DNA of 64,000 nt from the NCBI GenBank assembly GCA_002356435.2, contig AP018040.2, positions 3,162,001 to 3,226,000 of the forward strand. The letters run 5' to 3'. The position numbers and the translations under genes were made by a program. Below, piece by piece: positions 27,385-35,500 of the stretch; positions within the stretch are counted from its first letter, which is position 1; the number at the start of each line of letters is the position of its first letter. The notes beneath the pieces are model-generated. The model saw nothing but the letters and a program-made list of their open reading frames with translations. It made no database searches and had not been told where the DNA came from. This DNA is from Petrimonas sp. IBARAKI (lineage in GTDB: Bacteria; Bacteroidota; Bacteroidia; Bacteroidales; Dysgonomonadaceae).

Positions 27385-29832
27385 TCAAAACCTTACCACA
27401 TACGTCACCGACGGCAATACCGGAAAGATGGACACCTGCTTGAGCACCGTTTTCGAACGGCTCTCGCTTGGCCCCGTCTGTTCCGTTTTTGACGAAGGAT
27501 ACACGAAAAACGGATTCAGCTGATTATACACGTTATATACGCTGATGTTCCACGTACGCTTCCACCCGCGTCGGGTAGTTTTGTGAAAGTTTACGCCCAA
27601 ATCCATGCGGTGATAGTTATTGTACCTAAAGTTGTTGCGGCTCTCCACGTAAGTGACAGATTGCAAGGCATAATACGATTCCTGATAATTGGGTGCGGGC
27701 ACAGTGCGGTAGGACTGATAGCCGAACGTGGCAGCGTTACCCGTGCTATAAACCCAAGATCCCGAAATATCAAACCGGTCAGAGAACTTATGCATGAGGG
27801 TAAGGCTCACATCGTGCCTGCGGTCATACTTGGCAGGAAAAACCTTTCCGTAGTTTATTTCATGTCCGGGCCGATCAAAAATACGATCGGCTTTCGACCA
27901 CGTGTAGCCCAACCATCCCGAAGTATTTCCAAACGACCGCTGCGCCAGGAACTCCACGCCGTAAGCCACACCACGCCCCATACTTACCTTGTCTTCCCAA
28001 TTGGACGATGCTCCCATGAACGACGCTCCATCTTTGTACTCCAACAGGTTGTCCATGGTTTTGTAATACCCTTCTACGGAAAAATCGGCCACGTGCGGTA
28101 CTGTATAAAACAGGCCCGCCGAATATTGGTGTGACGACATGGGTTTTATCTTTTTCGTAACGGGAACCCACAAATCGGTAGGAAGACTCACCGAACTGTT
28201 CGAAAGCAGATGGATATATTGGTTCATATAGGCGTAACCGGCTTTTGCTGAAAAGTTTTCGCCCAACATTACCCGCATTCCCGCACGCGGTTGCACCGAG
28301 AAGTAATTTTCCTTTTGCACGTGGAACGACGAAAAATGCACACCCAGGTTCACCTTAAACAATTCCCCCAACGCAATATTGTCTTCGATATAGCTCATGG
28401 TCTCGTGCGCATACACGTTAGGACTTCCCACAATCGTATCGATTTTTTGCGTATTGGGGTCGGTATCGTTTACCTTTATCGACGACACATCCGGTGAAAA
28501 CGTGTGATACGTGTAGTTTGTGCCGAACTTGATATCGTGCGACGGGCCGGGCGTATAATCAAAGTCAACCTTAGCCGTCCAATCGTGGATACCCGAATCG
28601 TATTTCAGAGCAATTTCCGATTTACTCGTTTTATGGGGCGTCACGGATTTATCCACGTATTGATCTTCGTAGCCCATTTTCAGGTCAGACCTGTATCGCG
28701 TGAATGCCGCAGTAGTATTCATAAACAGTTTGCTGCCCACCACACGGCTCCACCGTAATGACGTAACCAGGTTGCCCCAACCCCAGTTCATTTTTTGCCA
28801 TTCTTTGCTTTCATACGTTGAACTATTGGCAGATTTTGTACGCATTTTGGTATGCATGGCATCATCTCCCGTGTAAATACTGAGATAGAGTCGGTCACGG
28901 TCGGAAAACTTGTGTGTAAATTTGGCGTTAATGTCATAAAAATAATATCCGCCACCGTAATTCGTATCGTCCTCCTCCTGCCTGGCGGCGTACTTGATAA
29001 GCGGCTGGGCCAAAATATCGAAGTAAGTACGGCGCAACGAAACATTAAATGTGGTTTTTTCTTTCACGATGGGCCCTTCCACCTGGAGTTTCGCCGAAAG
29101 TGTCCCGATGCTGGCTGTCCCGCTGATCTTTTTATCGTCGCCGTCCTTCATGCGCACATCCACCACGGAGGAGAGCCGTCCTCCGAAACGTGCCGGGAAG
29201 CTACCTTTATAAAGCGTTACGTTTTTAAGCGCATCACTGTTGAAAACGGAAAAAAAGCCCATCATGTGATTCACGTTGTAGAGCGGGATACCGTCCAGGA
29301 GTAACAAATTTTCATCGGGCCCACCGCCCCTCACATACAAACCGGCCGATCCTTCTGTGCCCGACTGCACGCCGGGCAACAGCTGCAAGGCTTTAATGAT
29401 ATCGTTTTCACCCAATAACGATGGAATATTTTTGATTTGTGCGATGGGCACTTCCACGGCGCTCATTTGCGAACCGCGTACTCCCGTTTCGGAGCGGTGC
29501 CCTACCACGGTCACTTCTTGCAACACGTTTTGCAAGGTGAGTTGAATATTGACAACCGTGTCGCGTTGCAACACAAACGATTGCTTTTCGGGCTGGTAAC
29601 CGATATAGGAAAAGGCCAAAGAAACCTTGCCTTTAGGCAAGGTGAGGGAAAAAAAGCCAAAATTGTTCGTGGCGTTTCCTTTAGCCGATAATTCGTCAAA
29701 GACGGTAGCGGAAATCAGTTGCTCGCCGGTTTCCTTGTCCGTAATATATCCGCTAATGGTGTAATGCTGTGCCGACACACCCAGCGCCGGCAAAATAAAA
29801 AACAAAAGTAAGATCCTTTTTAATGTCGTCAT
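27385..29832 (-). CDS. TonB-dependent receptor of the DUF4249-associated type
   Basis: 815 residues with a signal peptide ending in VSAQ (~22). A carboxypeptidase-regulatory-like domain (~25-100: YTISGYITDKETGEQLISATVF) precedes the plug (~115-225: VTVVGHR, LLGENDIIKALQLLPGVQSGTEGSAGLYVRGGGPDENLLLLDGIPLYNVNHMMGFFSVFNSDALKNVTLYKGSFPARFGGRLSSVVDVRMKDG shortened here). The barrel ends in VLPSVTYVVRF with the expected terminal Phe. It forms a pair with the downstream DUF4249 lipoprotein. The GGGPDENLLLLDG stretch distinguishes this class from SusC and from siderophore receptors. Its ligand is unknown. Confidence 0.9.
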   Translation of the reverse strand: MTTLKRILLLFFILPALGVSAQHYTISGYITDKETGEQLISATVFDELSAKGNATNNFGFFSLTLPKGKVSLAFSYIGYQPEKQSFVLQRDTVVNIQLTLQNVLQEVTVVGHRSETGVRGSQMSAVEVPIAQIKNIPSLLGENDIIKALQLLPGVQSGTEGSAGLYVRGGGPDENLLLLDGIPLYNVNHMMGFFSVFNSDALKNVTLYKGSFPARFGGRLSSVVDVRMKDGDDKKISGTASIGTLSAKLQVEGPIVKEKTTFNVSLRRTYFDILAQPLIKYAARQEEDDTNYGGGYYFYDINAKFTHKFSDRDRLYLSIYTGDDAMHTKMRTKSANSSTYESKEWQKMNWGWGNLVTSLRWSRVVGSKLFMNTTAAFTRYRSDLKMGYEDQYVDKSVTPHKTSKSEIALKYDSGIHDWTAKVDFDYTPGPSHDIKFGTNYTYHTFSPDVSSIKVNDTDPNTQKIDTIVGSPNVYAHETMSYIEDNIALGELFKVNLGVHFSSFHVQKENYFSVQPRAGMRVMLGENFSAKAGYAYMNQYIHLLSNSSVSLPTDLWVPVTKKIKPMSSHQYSAGLFYTVPHVADFSVEGYYKTMDNLLEYKDGASFMGASSNWEDKVSMGRGVAYGVEFLAQRSFGNTSGWLGYTWSKADRIFDRPGHEINYGKVFPAKYDRRHDVSLTLMHKFSDRFDISGSWVYSTGNAATFGYQSYRTVPAPNYQESYYALQSVTYVESRNNFRYNNYHRMDLGVNFHKTTRRGWKRTWNISVYNVYNQLNPFFVYPSSKTEQTGPSESRSKTVLKQVSIFPVLPSVTYVVRF

Positions 29833-29991
29833 ACCCTTTAGTTATGGTGTTGGAATTTTGATAAGCTTGAAATTGTTTTGCCGAAAGGTATATGTGTCTC
29901 GGTACAGCAATGATGCAAAGCTGCACAAAATCACGGCACGAGACTTAGTTAAAAAAATAAAATAAAAGGTGTAATTTCGTTCTAATGGTAC

Positions 29992-30128
29992 TTATCTCTT
30001 CTTCTCATCCACCCAAACTTTCAAGGTTTTAGGAGAATCCGTCACAAAACCACCATCCGCTATAAAAAAAGAAAGCAATATTTCGCTATTTATACCTGAC
30101 TGTGTTAAAGAAGCGTCGCGGCCTGTCT
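29992..30128 (-). pseudogene. Possible remnant of a protein C-terminus between oxyR and a TonB receptor gene
   Basis: A - strand frame without a start codon stays open from inside the oxyR 3' end to a TAA at 29994-29992. Its last 22 residues read ADGGFVTDSPKTLKVWVDEKKR (two pieces: ADGGFVTDSP, KTLKVWVDEKKR), which looks like coding sequence in composition. I cannot name a family. It may be a decayed gene end left by rearrangement, or chance. The rest of the 295-base gap (29833-30128) is AT-rich and should hold the promoter of the receptor gene; I could not assign its boxes. Confidence 0.2.
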
Positions 30129-31070
30129 CTACAACGGAATCACATATTTTTTCAGTGCAGGATCTTTGAGTGAATTTGGAACGGCGCTTTTTACTTCATC
30201 CACAATGATGTGAATTAACCGCTCCCGTATAAATTCTTTCCGGGTAATAAGGCTGATTTCGCGTACGGGAGTAACGTTTTTAAACGGCCGCACATTTTTC
30301 TTTTGTTGTTCACTGAGATTATATGTCGCCATTTCGGGAATAACGGTCAACCCGTCGTTGTCATCCACTATTTTTATAAGCGTATCGATGCTACCTGCTT
30401 CAAAGGCAAAAATGGAATTCGACCTGCGTCTTTTTCTCATGCTGCAGAGGTGTAAAATCTGTGTCCGGAAACAATGAACTTCATCAAGCATCCAAAGCTT
30501 CCCGTTGTTTAAATCACTCTCGTCCAGCTCATTTTTAACGTAAAGCGAACGTTCTTTAGGGGAAACATAAGCAAAAAACCTTTCGTAATAGAGGGGTCTC
30601 TCGGTAACGGAGTCATCGTTGAGCGGAGTGGCCAGGATTCCACCGTCCAGCGAATCGTTTGCCAGGCCGCGAAGGATATTATCGGTTGTCAGCTCCCTGA
30701 CGACTATGCTTATATCGGAATTTCCCTGCGTATGTTCGTCCATCAATTTCGGCAGCAGGTACGGCGAAACAGTCGGAATAATTCCCAGCCTGAATGTTCC
30801 TTTTATAATGCCCTTTTCTTCCTGGATAATCTCTTTAATCTGGTTTATCTGAGCGACCGAAACACGTGCCTGATCGATTATTTTTCTTCCTATCTCGGTA
30901 GGCTGAACCGGAAGCTGGGTACGGTCAAAAATTTTCACTCCCAACTCATCTTCCAGCTTTTGAATCATCATACTGAGGGTGGGTTGCGTAACAAATGAGG
31001 CTTCGGCCGCTTTGGAAAAATGGCGATAATTGTCAACTGCAATTATATACTCGAGTTGCTGGATGTTCAT
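30129..31070 (-). CDS. oxyR: OxyR-type LysR-family peroxide-sensing regulator
   Basis: 313 residues. An N-terminal winged helix-turn-helix (MNIQQLEYIIAVDNYRHFSKAAEASFVTQPTLSMMIQKLEDELG) is followed by a LysR substrate-binding domain. Cys200 and Cys209 in HCFRTQILHLC have the same nine-residue spacing and context as the redox pair Cys199/Cys208 of E. coli OxyR, so a disulfide switch by hydrogen peroxide is well supported. In Bacteroidota OxyR activates catalase, ahpCF and dps; none of those is in this window. The start codon overlaps the stop of the upstream dihydroorotate-dehydrogenase-like gene by 4 bases (ATGA). Confidence 0.9.
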   Translation of the reverse strand: MNIQQLEYIIAVDNYRHFSKAAEASFVTQPTLSMMIQKLEDELGVKIFDRTQLPVQPTEIGRKIIDQARVSVAQINQIKEIIQEEKGIIKGTFRLGIIPTVSPYLLPKLMDEHTQGNSDISIVVRELTTDNILRGLANDSLDGGILATPLNDDSVTERPLYYERFFAYVSPKERSLYVKNELDESDLNNGKLWMLDEVHCFRTQILHLCSMRKRRRSNSIFAFEAGSIDTLIKIVDDNDGLTVIPEMATYNLSEQQKKNVRPFKNVTPVREISLITRKEFIRERLIHIIVDEVKSAVPNSLKDPALKKYVIPL

Positions 31071-32044
31071 TGCTGATAATTTGAAAAGTACTTCATAAAC
31101 TGAACGCGTTCGTACAGTGACGGGCTCGCAATATTGGCATAATTAAGTTTTCCTTTAAAATCGGATATACGTTCGTAATTATTCTGCTCCATCCATTCTT
31201 CCACACACGTGATCATGTTACCAATCACCTCCACCCCCTGCTCGTAAAGCACGCTGCAAAGCTGTACTCCCGATGCGCCAGCCAAAATTCCTTTAATGGT
31301 ATCTTCCCAGGAGTGGACTCCGGTTGAACAAAGTATGTCCATCTCTTTAACGCGTCCCGAGACGATGGCAGTCCAGCGCAGTGTCTCGTGAAAATCGGCC
31401 GGGTTGCTGAAAACGGTTCCGGCTGTAATCTCCATTTTGTTGATATCAATATCAAGCTGATAAAACCGGTTAAAAAGCACAATTCCATCTGTACCCAATG
31501 CTTTCAGTTTACCGACCAGGCCGGGTAAATTACCCATATTCTTGGCCATTTTTACCACAACAGGGATTTTCACCGTTTTTTTCAATTGCTTCACGATGCT
31601 GATGTAGGAATCCTCCAAATAGGTATCCCCATATTCTCCGGCGTTGAGCAAAAACACATTCAACTCAATAGCGTCCGCCCCGGCAGCCTCAATACTTTTG
31701 GCGAAATCCGTCCATCGGGTCAGTTTATAACAGTTGATGCTTGCCACAACGGGGATAGTGCATTCTGCTTTAACCGAACGGATCAGGTCGAGGTATTTCT
31801 CCACGTGGTTCATCTGGATATACGCGTTGATATAGTCCGCTGCCTCGGGATAATCAGAGATTTGTGTCAGTTTTTCGGTGTGATTTTCTATTTGTTCTTC
31901 GAACAGGGATTTAAGCACCACCGCTCCAATTCCGGCTTTATCGAGCTCTTTTATTTTCGACAAAGAGTTTGTTAAACCGCTGCTGGCAGCAATAAACGGG
32001 TTCTTCAGCGTCAATCCGGCGAATGTTGTTTGTAAGTTTACCAT
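31067..32044 (-). CDS. Dihydroorotate dehydrogenase-like flavoprotein
   Basis: 325 residues from MVNLQTTFAGLTLKNPFIAASSGLT; a further ATG 7 codons upstream is less likely because family members start at this point. It is an FMN-binding TIM barrel with KNPFIAASSGL (phosphate/FMN region), VVLKSLFEEQI, ELNVFLLNAG and GVHSWEDTIKGILAGASGVQLCSVLYEQG. The catalytic cysteine loop of class 1A DHODs (N-x-S-C-P-N) is replaced by ELNVFLLNAGEYGD, so dihydroorotate is probably not the true substrate. Such proteins are widespread in Bacteroidota without a proven reaction. It overlaps oxyR by 4 bases and has its own -7 element TATTTTTG (- strand, 32086-32079). Confidence 0.8.
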   Translation of the reverse strand: MVNLQTTFAGLTLKNPFIAASSGLTNSLSKIKELDKAGIGAVVLKSLFEEQIENHTEKLTQISDYPEAADYINAYIQMNHVEKYLDLIRSVKAECTIPVVASINCYKLTRWTDFAKSIEAAGADAIELNVFLLNAGEYGDTYLEDSYISIVKQLKKTVKIPVVVKMAKNMGNLPGLVGKLKALGTDGIVLFNRFYQLDIDINKMEITAGTVFSNPADFHETLRWTAIVSGRVKEMDILCSTGVHSWEDTIKGILAGASGVQLCSVLYEQGVEVIGNMITCVEEWMEQNNYERISDFKGKLNYANIASPSLYERVQFMKYFSNYQQ

Positions 32045-32078
32045 GTTGAGTGAATGTTTTTTCAATTATCAAGCGAGA

Positions 32079-32086
32079 CAAAAATA
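32079..32086 (-). promoter_or_regulatory. -7 promoter element of the DHOD-like/oxyR operon
   Basis: The - strand reads TATTTTTG, matching TAnnTTTG, 34 bases before the chosen ATG. No exact TTG was found at the -33 distance, so this is a partial match. Confidence 0.4.
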
Positions 32087-32118
32087 ACTATTTTAATTGA
32101 TAAAAGTGATTGTTTATA

Positions 32119-32781
32119 TTACCTTTCCCCAAAAATCAACGTTCCCACCCGGATGATCGTAGCACCTTCTTCTATAGCAATGGGGTAGTCGCCAGACATT
32201 CCCATGGAAATCTCTTTAAAATGATCGTCGTCGGGGAAATAATCCGATTTGAACTCACCGAACAGCGATCGAATCAACCGAAACTCTTTTCTCACCTGCA
32301 TCTGGTCGTCTGTATAGGTGGCCATACCCATTACACCGGCAAGTTGCACATGTGTGCAGTCGCGCCACTTGCCCCGGGCAAGAAAACGGCGGCATTCATC
32401 GGGTGAAAAGCCCGATTTTGTCTCTTCATCGGCTACATGTAGCTGCAACAAACAAGGTATTGTCCGATGATTAGCTGCGGCCTGCTTCTCAATTTCAAGC
32501 ATCAACCGTTCACTATCCAAACTGTGTATAAGGTGAATAAATGGAGCGATAAACTTCACCTTGTTACGCTGCAGATTGCCTATAAAATGCCATTCGATAT
32601 CTCTGGGGAGACCCGGTTGTTTTTCAACAAGCTCCTGCACACGGCTTTCACCGAAACTCCGCTGGCTACCGTTGTAGGCTTCCAAAATCTCTTCATTGGG
32701 ATGGAACTTGGAAACGGCTACAATTTTAACACCCGCCGGAACCGATACCCGCAGTTTTTCGATATTGGAATCTATGTTCAT
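32119..32781 (-). CDS. YggS/PLPBP-family pyridoxal-phosphate homeostasis protein
   Basis: 220 residues. PLP-binding Lys25 lies in KIVAVSKFHPNEEI, followed by FGESRVQELVEKQ, EWHFIGNLQRNKVK, the SMGMSGDYPIAIEEGATIIRVGTLIFG phosphate-binding end, all diagnostic of this family. It binds PLP on an alanine-racemase-like barrel without known catalysis and affects vitamin B6 and amino-acid homeostasis. It overlaps the upstream DUF4494 gene by 4 bases (ATGA), so the two are translated together. A 74-base gap separates it from the next - strand gene. Confidence 0.93.
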   Translation of the reverse strand: MNIDSNIEKLRVSVPAGVKIVAVSKFHPNEEILEAYNGSQRSFGESRVQELVEKQPGLPRDIEWHFIGNLQRNKVKFIAPFIHLIHSLDSERLMLEIEKQAAANHRTIPCLLQLHVADEETKSGFSPDECRRFLARGKWRDCTHVQLAGVMGMATYTDDQMQVRKEFRLIRSLFGEFKSDYFPDDDHFKEISMGMSGDYPIAIEEGATIIRVGTLIFGER

Positions 32782-33230
32782 TCCTCCGCTTTTGAGTTAT
32801 CCCCTGCACTATATTTAAACACATCCATTATGGCTGTCTCGTTTACCGACGCAAAAGTGTAATCCACCATCGTCTTTTTCATTTCGGTTTCCACGATCTC
32901 CACCGCTTCTTTAAGCACTGAGGCCTGCACGAGCATATTGACTGCTGTTTTCTTTTCCGAACCGCTTTTCTCGTCAAGCGTGATGAAGTAAAGCTTTGCT
33001 TTGTAGTAACGGTCTCCCGTTTCGTTAAAAAAAGTATCGGAGAACCTCGCCCTTTTAATATCGGAAACGGTAAAATCGCCCGATATATAGGGCTTCATCT
33101 CTTCAATAATCCTCGCTTCCGCTTCGGTGAACGACATCGCGTCCACCAGATAAGGTTCAGTTACCGTTTTTATCATACCCGTATCCAGGGTTTTATCGTA
33201 CCGCACTTTGCATTCGAACCAGTTGTACAT
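32778..33230 (-). CDS. DUF4494-family protein, function unknown
   Basis: 150 residues, no signal peptide. It begins MYNWFECKVRYDKTLDTGMIKTVTEPYLVDAMSFTEAEARIIEEM, the recognisable opening of DUF4494, a family of Bacteroidota. It has two alpha-beta halves with acidic and Lys-rich patches. The 4-base overlap with the yggS-like gene suggests a joint role in the cytoplasm, perhaps linked to PLP or translation; this is inference only. A -7 element TACCTTTG (- strand, 33265-33258) lies 27 bases before the start. Confidence 0.8.
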   Translation of the reverse strand: MYNWFECKVRYDKTLDTGMIKTVTEPYLVDAMSFTEAEARIIEEMKPYISGDFTVSDIKRARFSDTFFNETGDRYYKAKLYFITLDEKSGSEKKTAVNMLVQASVLKEAVEIVETEMKKTMVDYTFASVNETAIMDVFKYSAGDNSKAEE

Positions 33231-33257
33231 ATTGTTTTTTAATTTTATATAGGATCA

Positions 33258-33265
33258 CAAAGGTA
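33258..33265 (-). promoter_or_regulatory. -7 promoter element of the DUF4494/yggS operon
   Basis: The - strand reads TACCTTTG, a full TAnnTTTG match, 27 bases upstream of the ATG. A TTTC occurs where a TTTG -33 box would be expected. Confidence 0.45.
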
Positions 33266-33399
33266 CAATTTTTTTTACAGTTTTGCTTTGAAACGATCGT
33301 TGTGGAAGTTTACGTACCTCGATTTTTTAGTCGATAAAAAGTAACTATCGGGCCTTTGTCGTGAAAATTTGATATTTTTGCAATTTATTGGCTAACGAG

Positions 33400-34077
33400 A
33401 TGATTGGGACCCTTGTAAATACAGCTGCCGTACTAGGTGGCGGAGTGATCGGGCTGCTGTTGAAAAAACGGATGCCGGAGCGTGTGACCACCATTTATTT
33501 TCAGGCGATAGGCCTCTTTACGCTGGCTATCGGCGTGGATATGGCTGTTGAGATGGAGAAGATTCTCATTGTGGTGAGCAGCCTTGCCATCGGCTCTCTT
33601 TTGGGAGAGTGGTGGAACCTGGAAAGGGGTGCTGAACAGATCAGTGACAACCTGAAGAAACGCTTTCGTATTGGAAGCGAAAAATTTTCGGAGGGGCTAG
33701 TCACTGCCTTTTTACTGTTTTGCGTGGGCTCCATGACCATCCTCGGTACTATACAGGAAGGCACTGGCGGTTCACCCGACCTGCTCTTTACGAAATCGTT
33801 GATGGATTTTTTCTCGGCTATTCTGCTGGCTTCGGCCTTTGGCCTGGGAGTAGTATTTTCGGCTTTGCCCCTGTTTATCTTTCAGGCTGCCCTCACCCTA
33901 CTTGCCGGATACGCCGGGAGCCTCTTCACCGACGAAATCATCCTCGGACTGACCAGCGTGGGGGGTATACTGTTGATCGGACTGGGTATCAACATTCTTG
34001 GGATAAAAAAACTCCGCATCATGAATATGCTGCCCTCGCTGGTTGTCGTCGTGCTGCTGATCTGGATTTTTGGATAA
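33400..34077 (+). CDS. DUF554-family membrane protein
   Basis: 225 residues from the ATG MIGTLVNTAAVLGGGVIGLLLKKRMPE; the frame extends to a TTG four codons upstream. Six or seven hydrophobic segments are visible, with the family's opening Gly-rich helix and the LLGEWWNLE and FCVGSMTILGTIQEGTGG motifs. DUF554 (YdfK/YqgA-like) proteins are inner-membrane proteins with no settled function. The stop codon is one base before the next start, so it is probably co-transcribed with the permease gene. A possible -7 box TATTTTTG is at 33373-33380. Confidence 0.85.
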   Translation: MIGTLVNTAAVLGGGVIGLLLKKRMPERVTTIYFQAIGLFTLAIGVDMAVEMEKILIVVSSLAIGSLLGEWWNLERGAEQISDNLKKRFRIGSEKFSEGLVTAFLLFCVGSMTILGTIQEGTGGSPDLLFTKSLMDFFSAILLASAFGLGVVFSALPLFIFQAALTLLAGYAGSLFTDEIILGLTSVGGILLIGLGINILGIKKLRIMNMLPSLVVVVLLIWIFG

Positions 34078-34078
34078 C

Positions 34079-35500
34079 ATGCAACAAAAAGAGGAGAAAC
34101 TGGGATTATGGCTACTGGTTTTTGTGGCGCTGGGTTCCATGATAGGCTCCGGTATCTTTAATTCTCCGAAAGATCTTATCCGGGTGGCCAATCCGCAGGG
34201 CACCTTGGTTGCCTGGGTGACCGGAGGGCTTGGCGCACTTATGCTTGCACTGGTGTTCGTATATCTTGCCACGCGTAAGCCCGGATTAAAAAGCGGCATC
34301 TACGCCTATGCACGGGATGGATTCGGTGATTACATGGGCTTCAACTCAGCCTGGGGCTATTGGTCAGTAGGCTGGCTGGGGAATGTGAGTTATCTGGCAC
34401 TCTTTTTCAAGACGCTGAACGACCTGTTGGGAGAACGTGCACTTTCACCCTTCACCGCTTTTCTAATAGGGTCGGCACTGCTGTGGTTCTTCTATGCCAT
34501 TCTGATGGCCGGCATCCGCGAGGGAGCCATCCTTAATTTTATTGTGACAACCGCTAAACTGATCCCTATTCTTCTGATTATATTCCTCGGTATATCCCTG
34601 GTAAAGAATGATCTTTTTCTAACCACAGACTGGCAAAGCAGGCTGGCATCCACAGGCGAACCCACCTCTCCCCTTCTACAGGTGAAGGAGGCCATGGCGG
34701 TTATCCTCTGGTGTTTTGTCGGTGTGGAAGCAGCTTCTGTCCTGTCAGCCAGGGCAAAGAGCCAGCAGGTCGTACGGCTGAGCATCATTCTCTCCCTGTT
34801 GATTGTCCTTGCTGTGTATATGCTGATTACCTTTATTGCCATGTCATCGGTCCCGGCCCGGGAGCTGGCCGACTCACAGACACCGCTGGCCCTGATACTG
34901 GAGCGAACAGTTATCGGGGTTGCAGGCGGCACGATCATTAAATTGGGGATCATGGTCTCCGTGCTGGGAGCCAGCCTCTCCTGGATACTGTTATCCGTTG
35001 AGACATTATACGCCGCGGCTAAGGACGGCGTGTTGCCCCAAACCTTCCGGAAGATAAACCGGAAAGGAACCCCCGTCAATGCTCTCCTGCTCACACAATG
35101 CTTCACTCAGCTTTTTCTCCTTTCCATCCTGTCGCCACAACTCAACGAAACCTACCTTGCCGCCATTACCATTGCCACCACCCTGGTGCTGATTCCCTAC
35201 CTGCTCTCATCACTTTATGCCGTGAAAGTTACCCTAAGCCGATGGAGGAAAGAGTCTCACCACCACCTGGTCATAGCACTACTCGGCACCCTCTATTCTC
35301 TCTATGTGATCTATACTGTGGGCCTAAAATACCTATTCCTTTCCGTTCTCTTTTACGGTATCGGCTCACTGCTGTTTATTGCTGCAAAGCGAGAACAAAA
35401 ACAACAGCCCAAACACTGGGAATGGGCTGTCATTATTCTTCTCCTGGCAGGATCAACAGGGATAATCGCAGGGATCCTGACCGACAGGATCCAACTTTGA
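34079..35500 (+). CDS. APC-family amino-acid permease or antiporter
   Basis: 473 residues from ATG at 34079; a TTG three codons earlier is the only alternative. About 12 transmembrane helices. The first has the APC signature GLWLLVFVALGSMIGSGIFNSPKDL (GSGIF is the unwound helix that binds the amino group). Helix 6 reads AVILWCFVGVEAASVLSARAKS. Both fit the basic amino acid/polyamine antiporter branch. No decarboxylase or deiminase lies next to it, so the substrate cannot be assigned. It follows the DUF554 gene by one base and its stop abuts the convergent receptor stop with no spacer. Confidence 0.87.
   Translation: MQQKEEKLGLWLLVFVALGSMIGSGIFNSPKDLIRVANPQGTLVAWVTGGLGALMLALVFVYLATRKPGLKSGIYAYARDGFGDYMGFNSAWGYWSVGWLGNVSYLALFFKTLNDLLGERALSPFTAFLIGSALLWFFYAILMAGIREGAILNFIVTTAKLIPILLIIFLGISLVKNDLFLTTDWQSRLASTGEPTSPLLQVKEAMAVILWCFVGVEAASVLSARAKSQQVVRLSIILSLLIVLAVYMLITFIAMSSVPARELADSQTPLALILERTVIGVAGGTIIKLGIMVSVLGASLSWILLSVETLYAAAKDGVLPQTFRKINRKGTPVNALLLTQCFTQLFLLSILSPQLNETYLAAITIATTLVLIPYLLSSLYAVKVTLSRWRKESHHHLVIALLGTLYSLYVIYTVGLKYLFLSVLFYGIGSLLFIAAKREQKQQPKHWEWAVIILLLAGSTGIIAGILTDRIQL
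35472..35492. terminator. Hairpin inside the permease 3' end at a zero-gap convergent junction
   Basis: GGATCCTG (35472-35479) and CAGGATCC (35485-35492) form a perfect 8-bp stem with a 5-base loop, 6 bases before the permease stop. There is no intergenic space, so any terminator must lie inside coding sequence. T-runs are weak. Confidence 0.4.
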
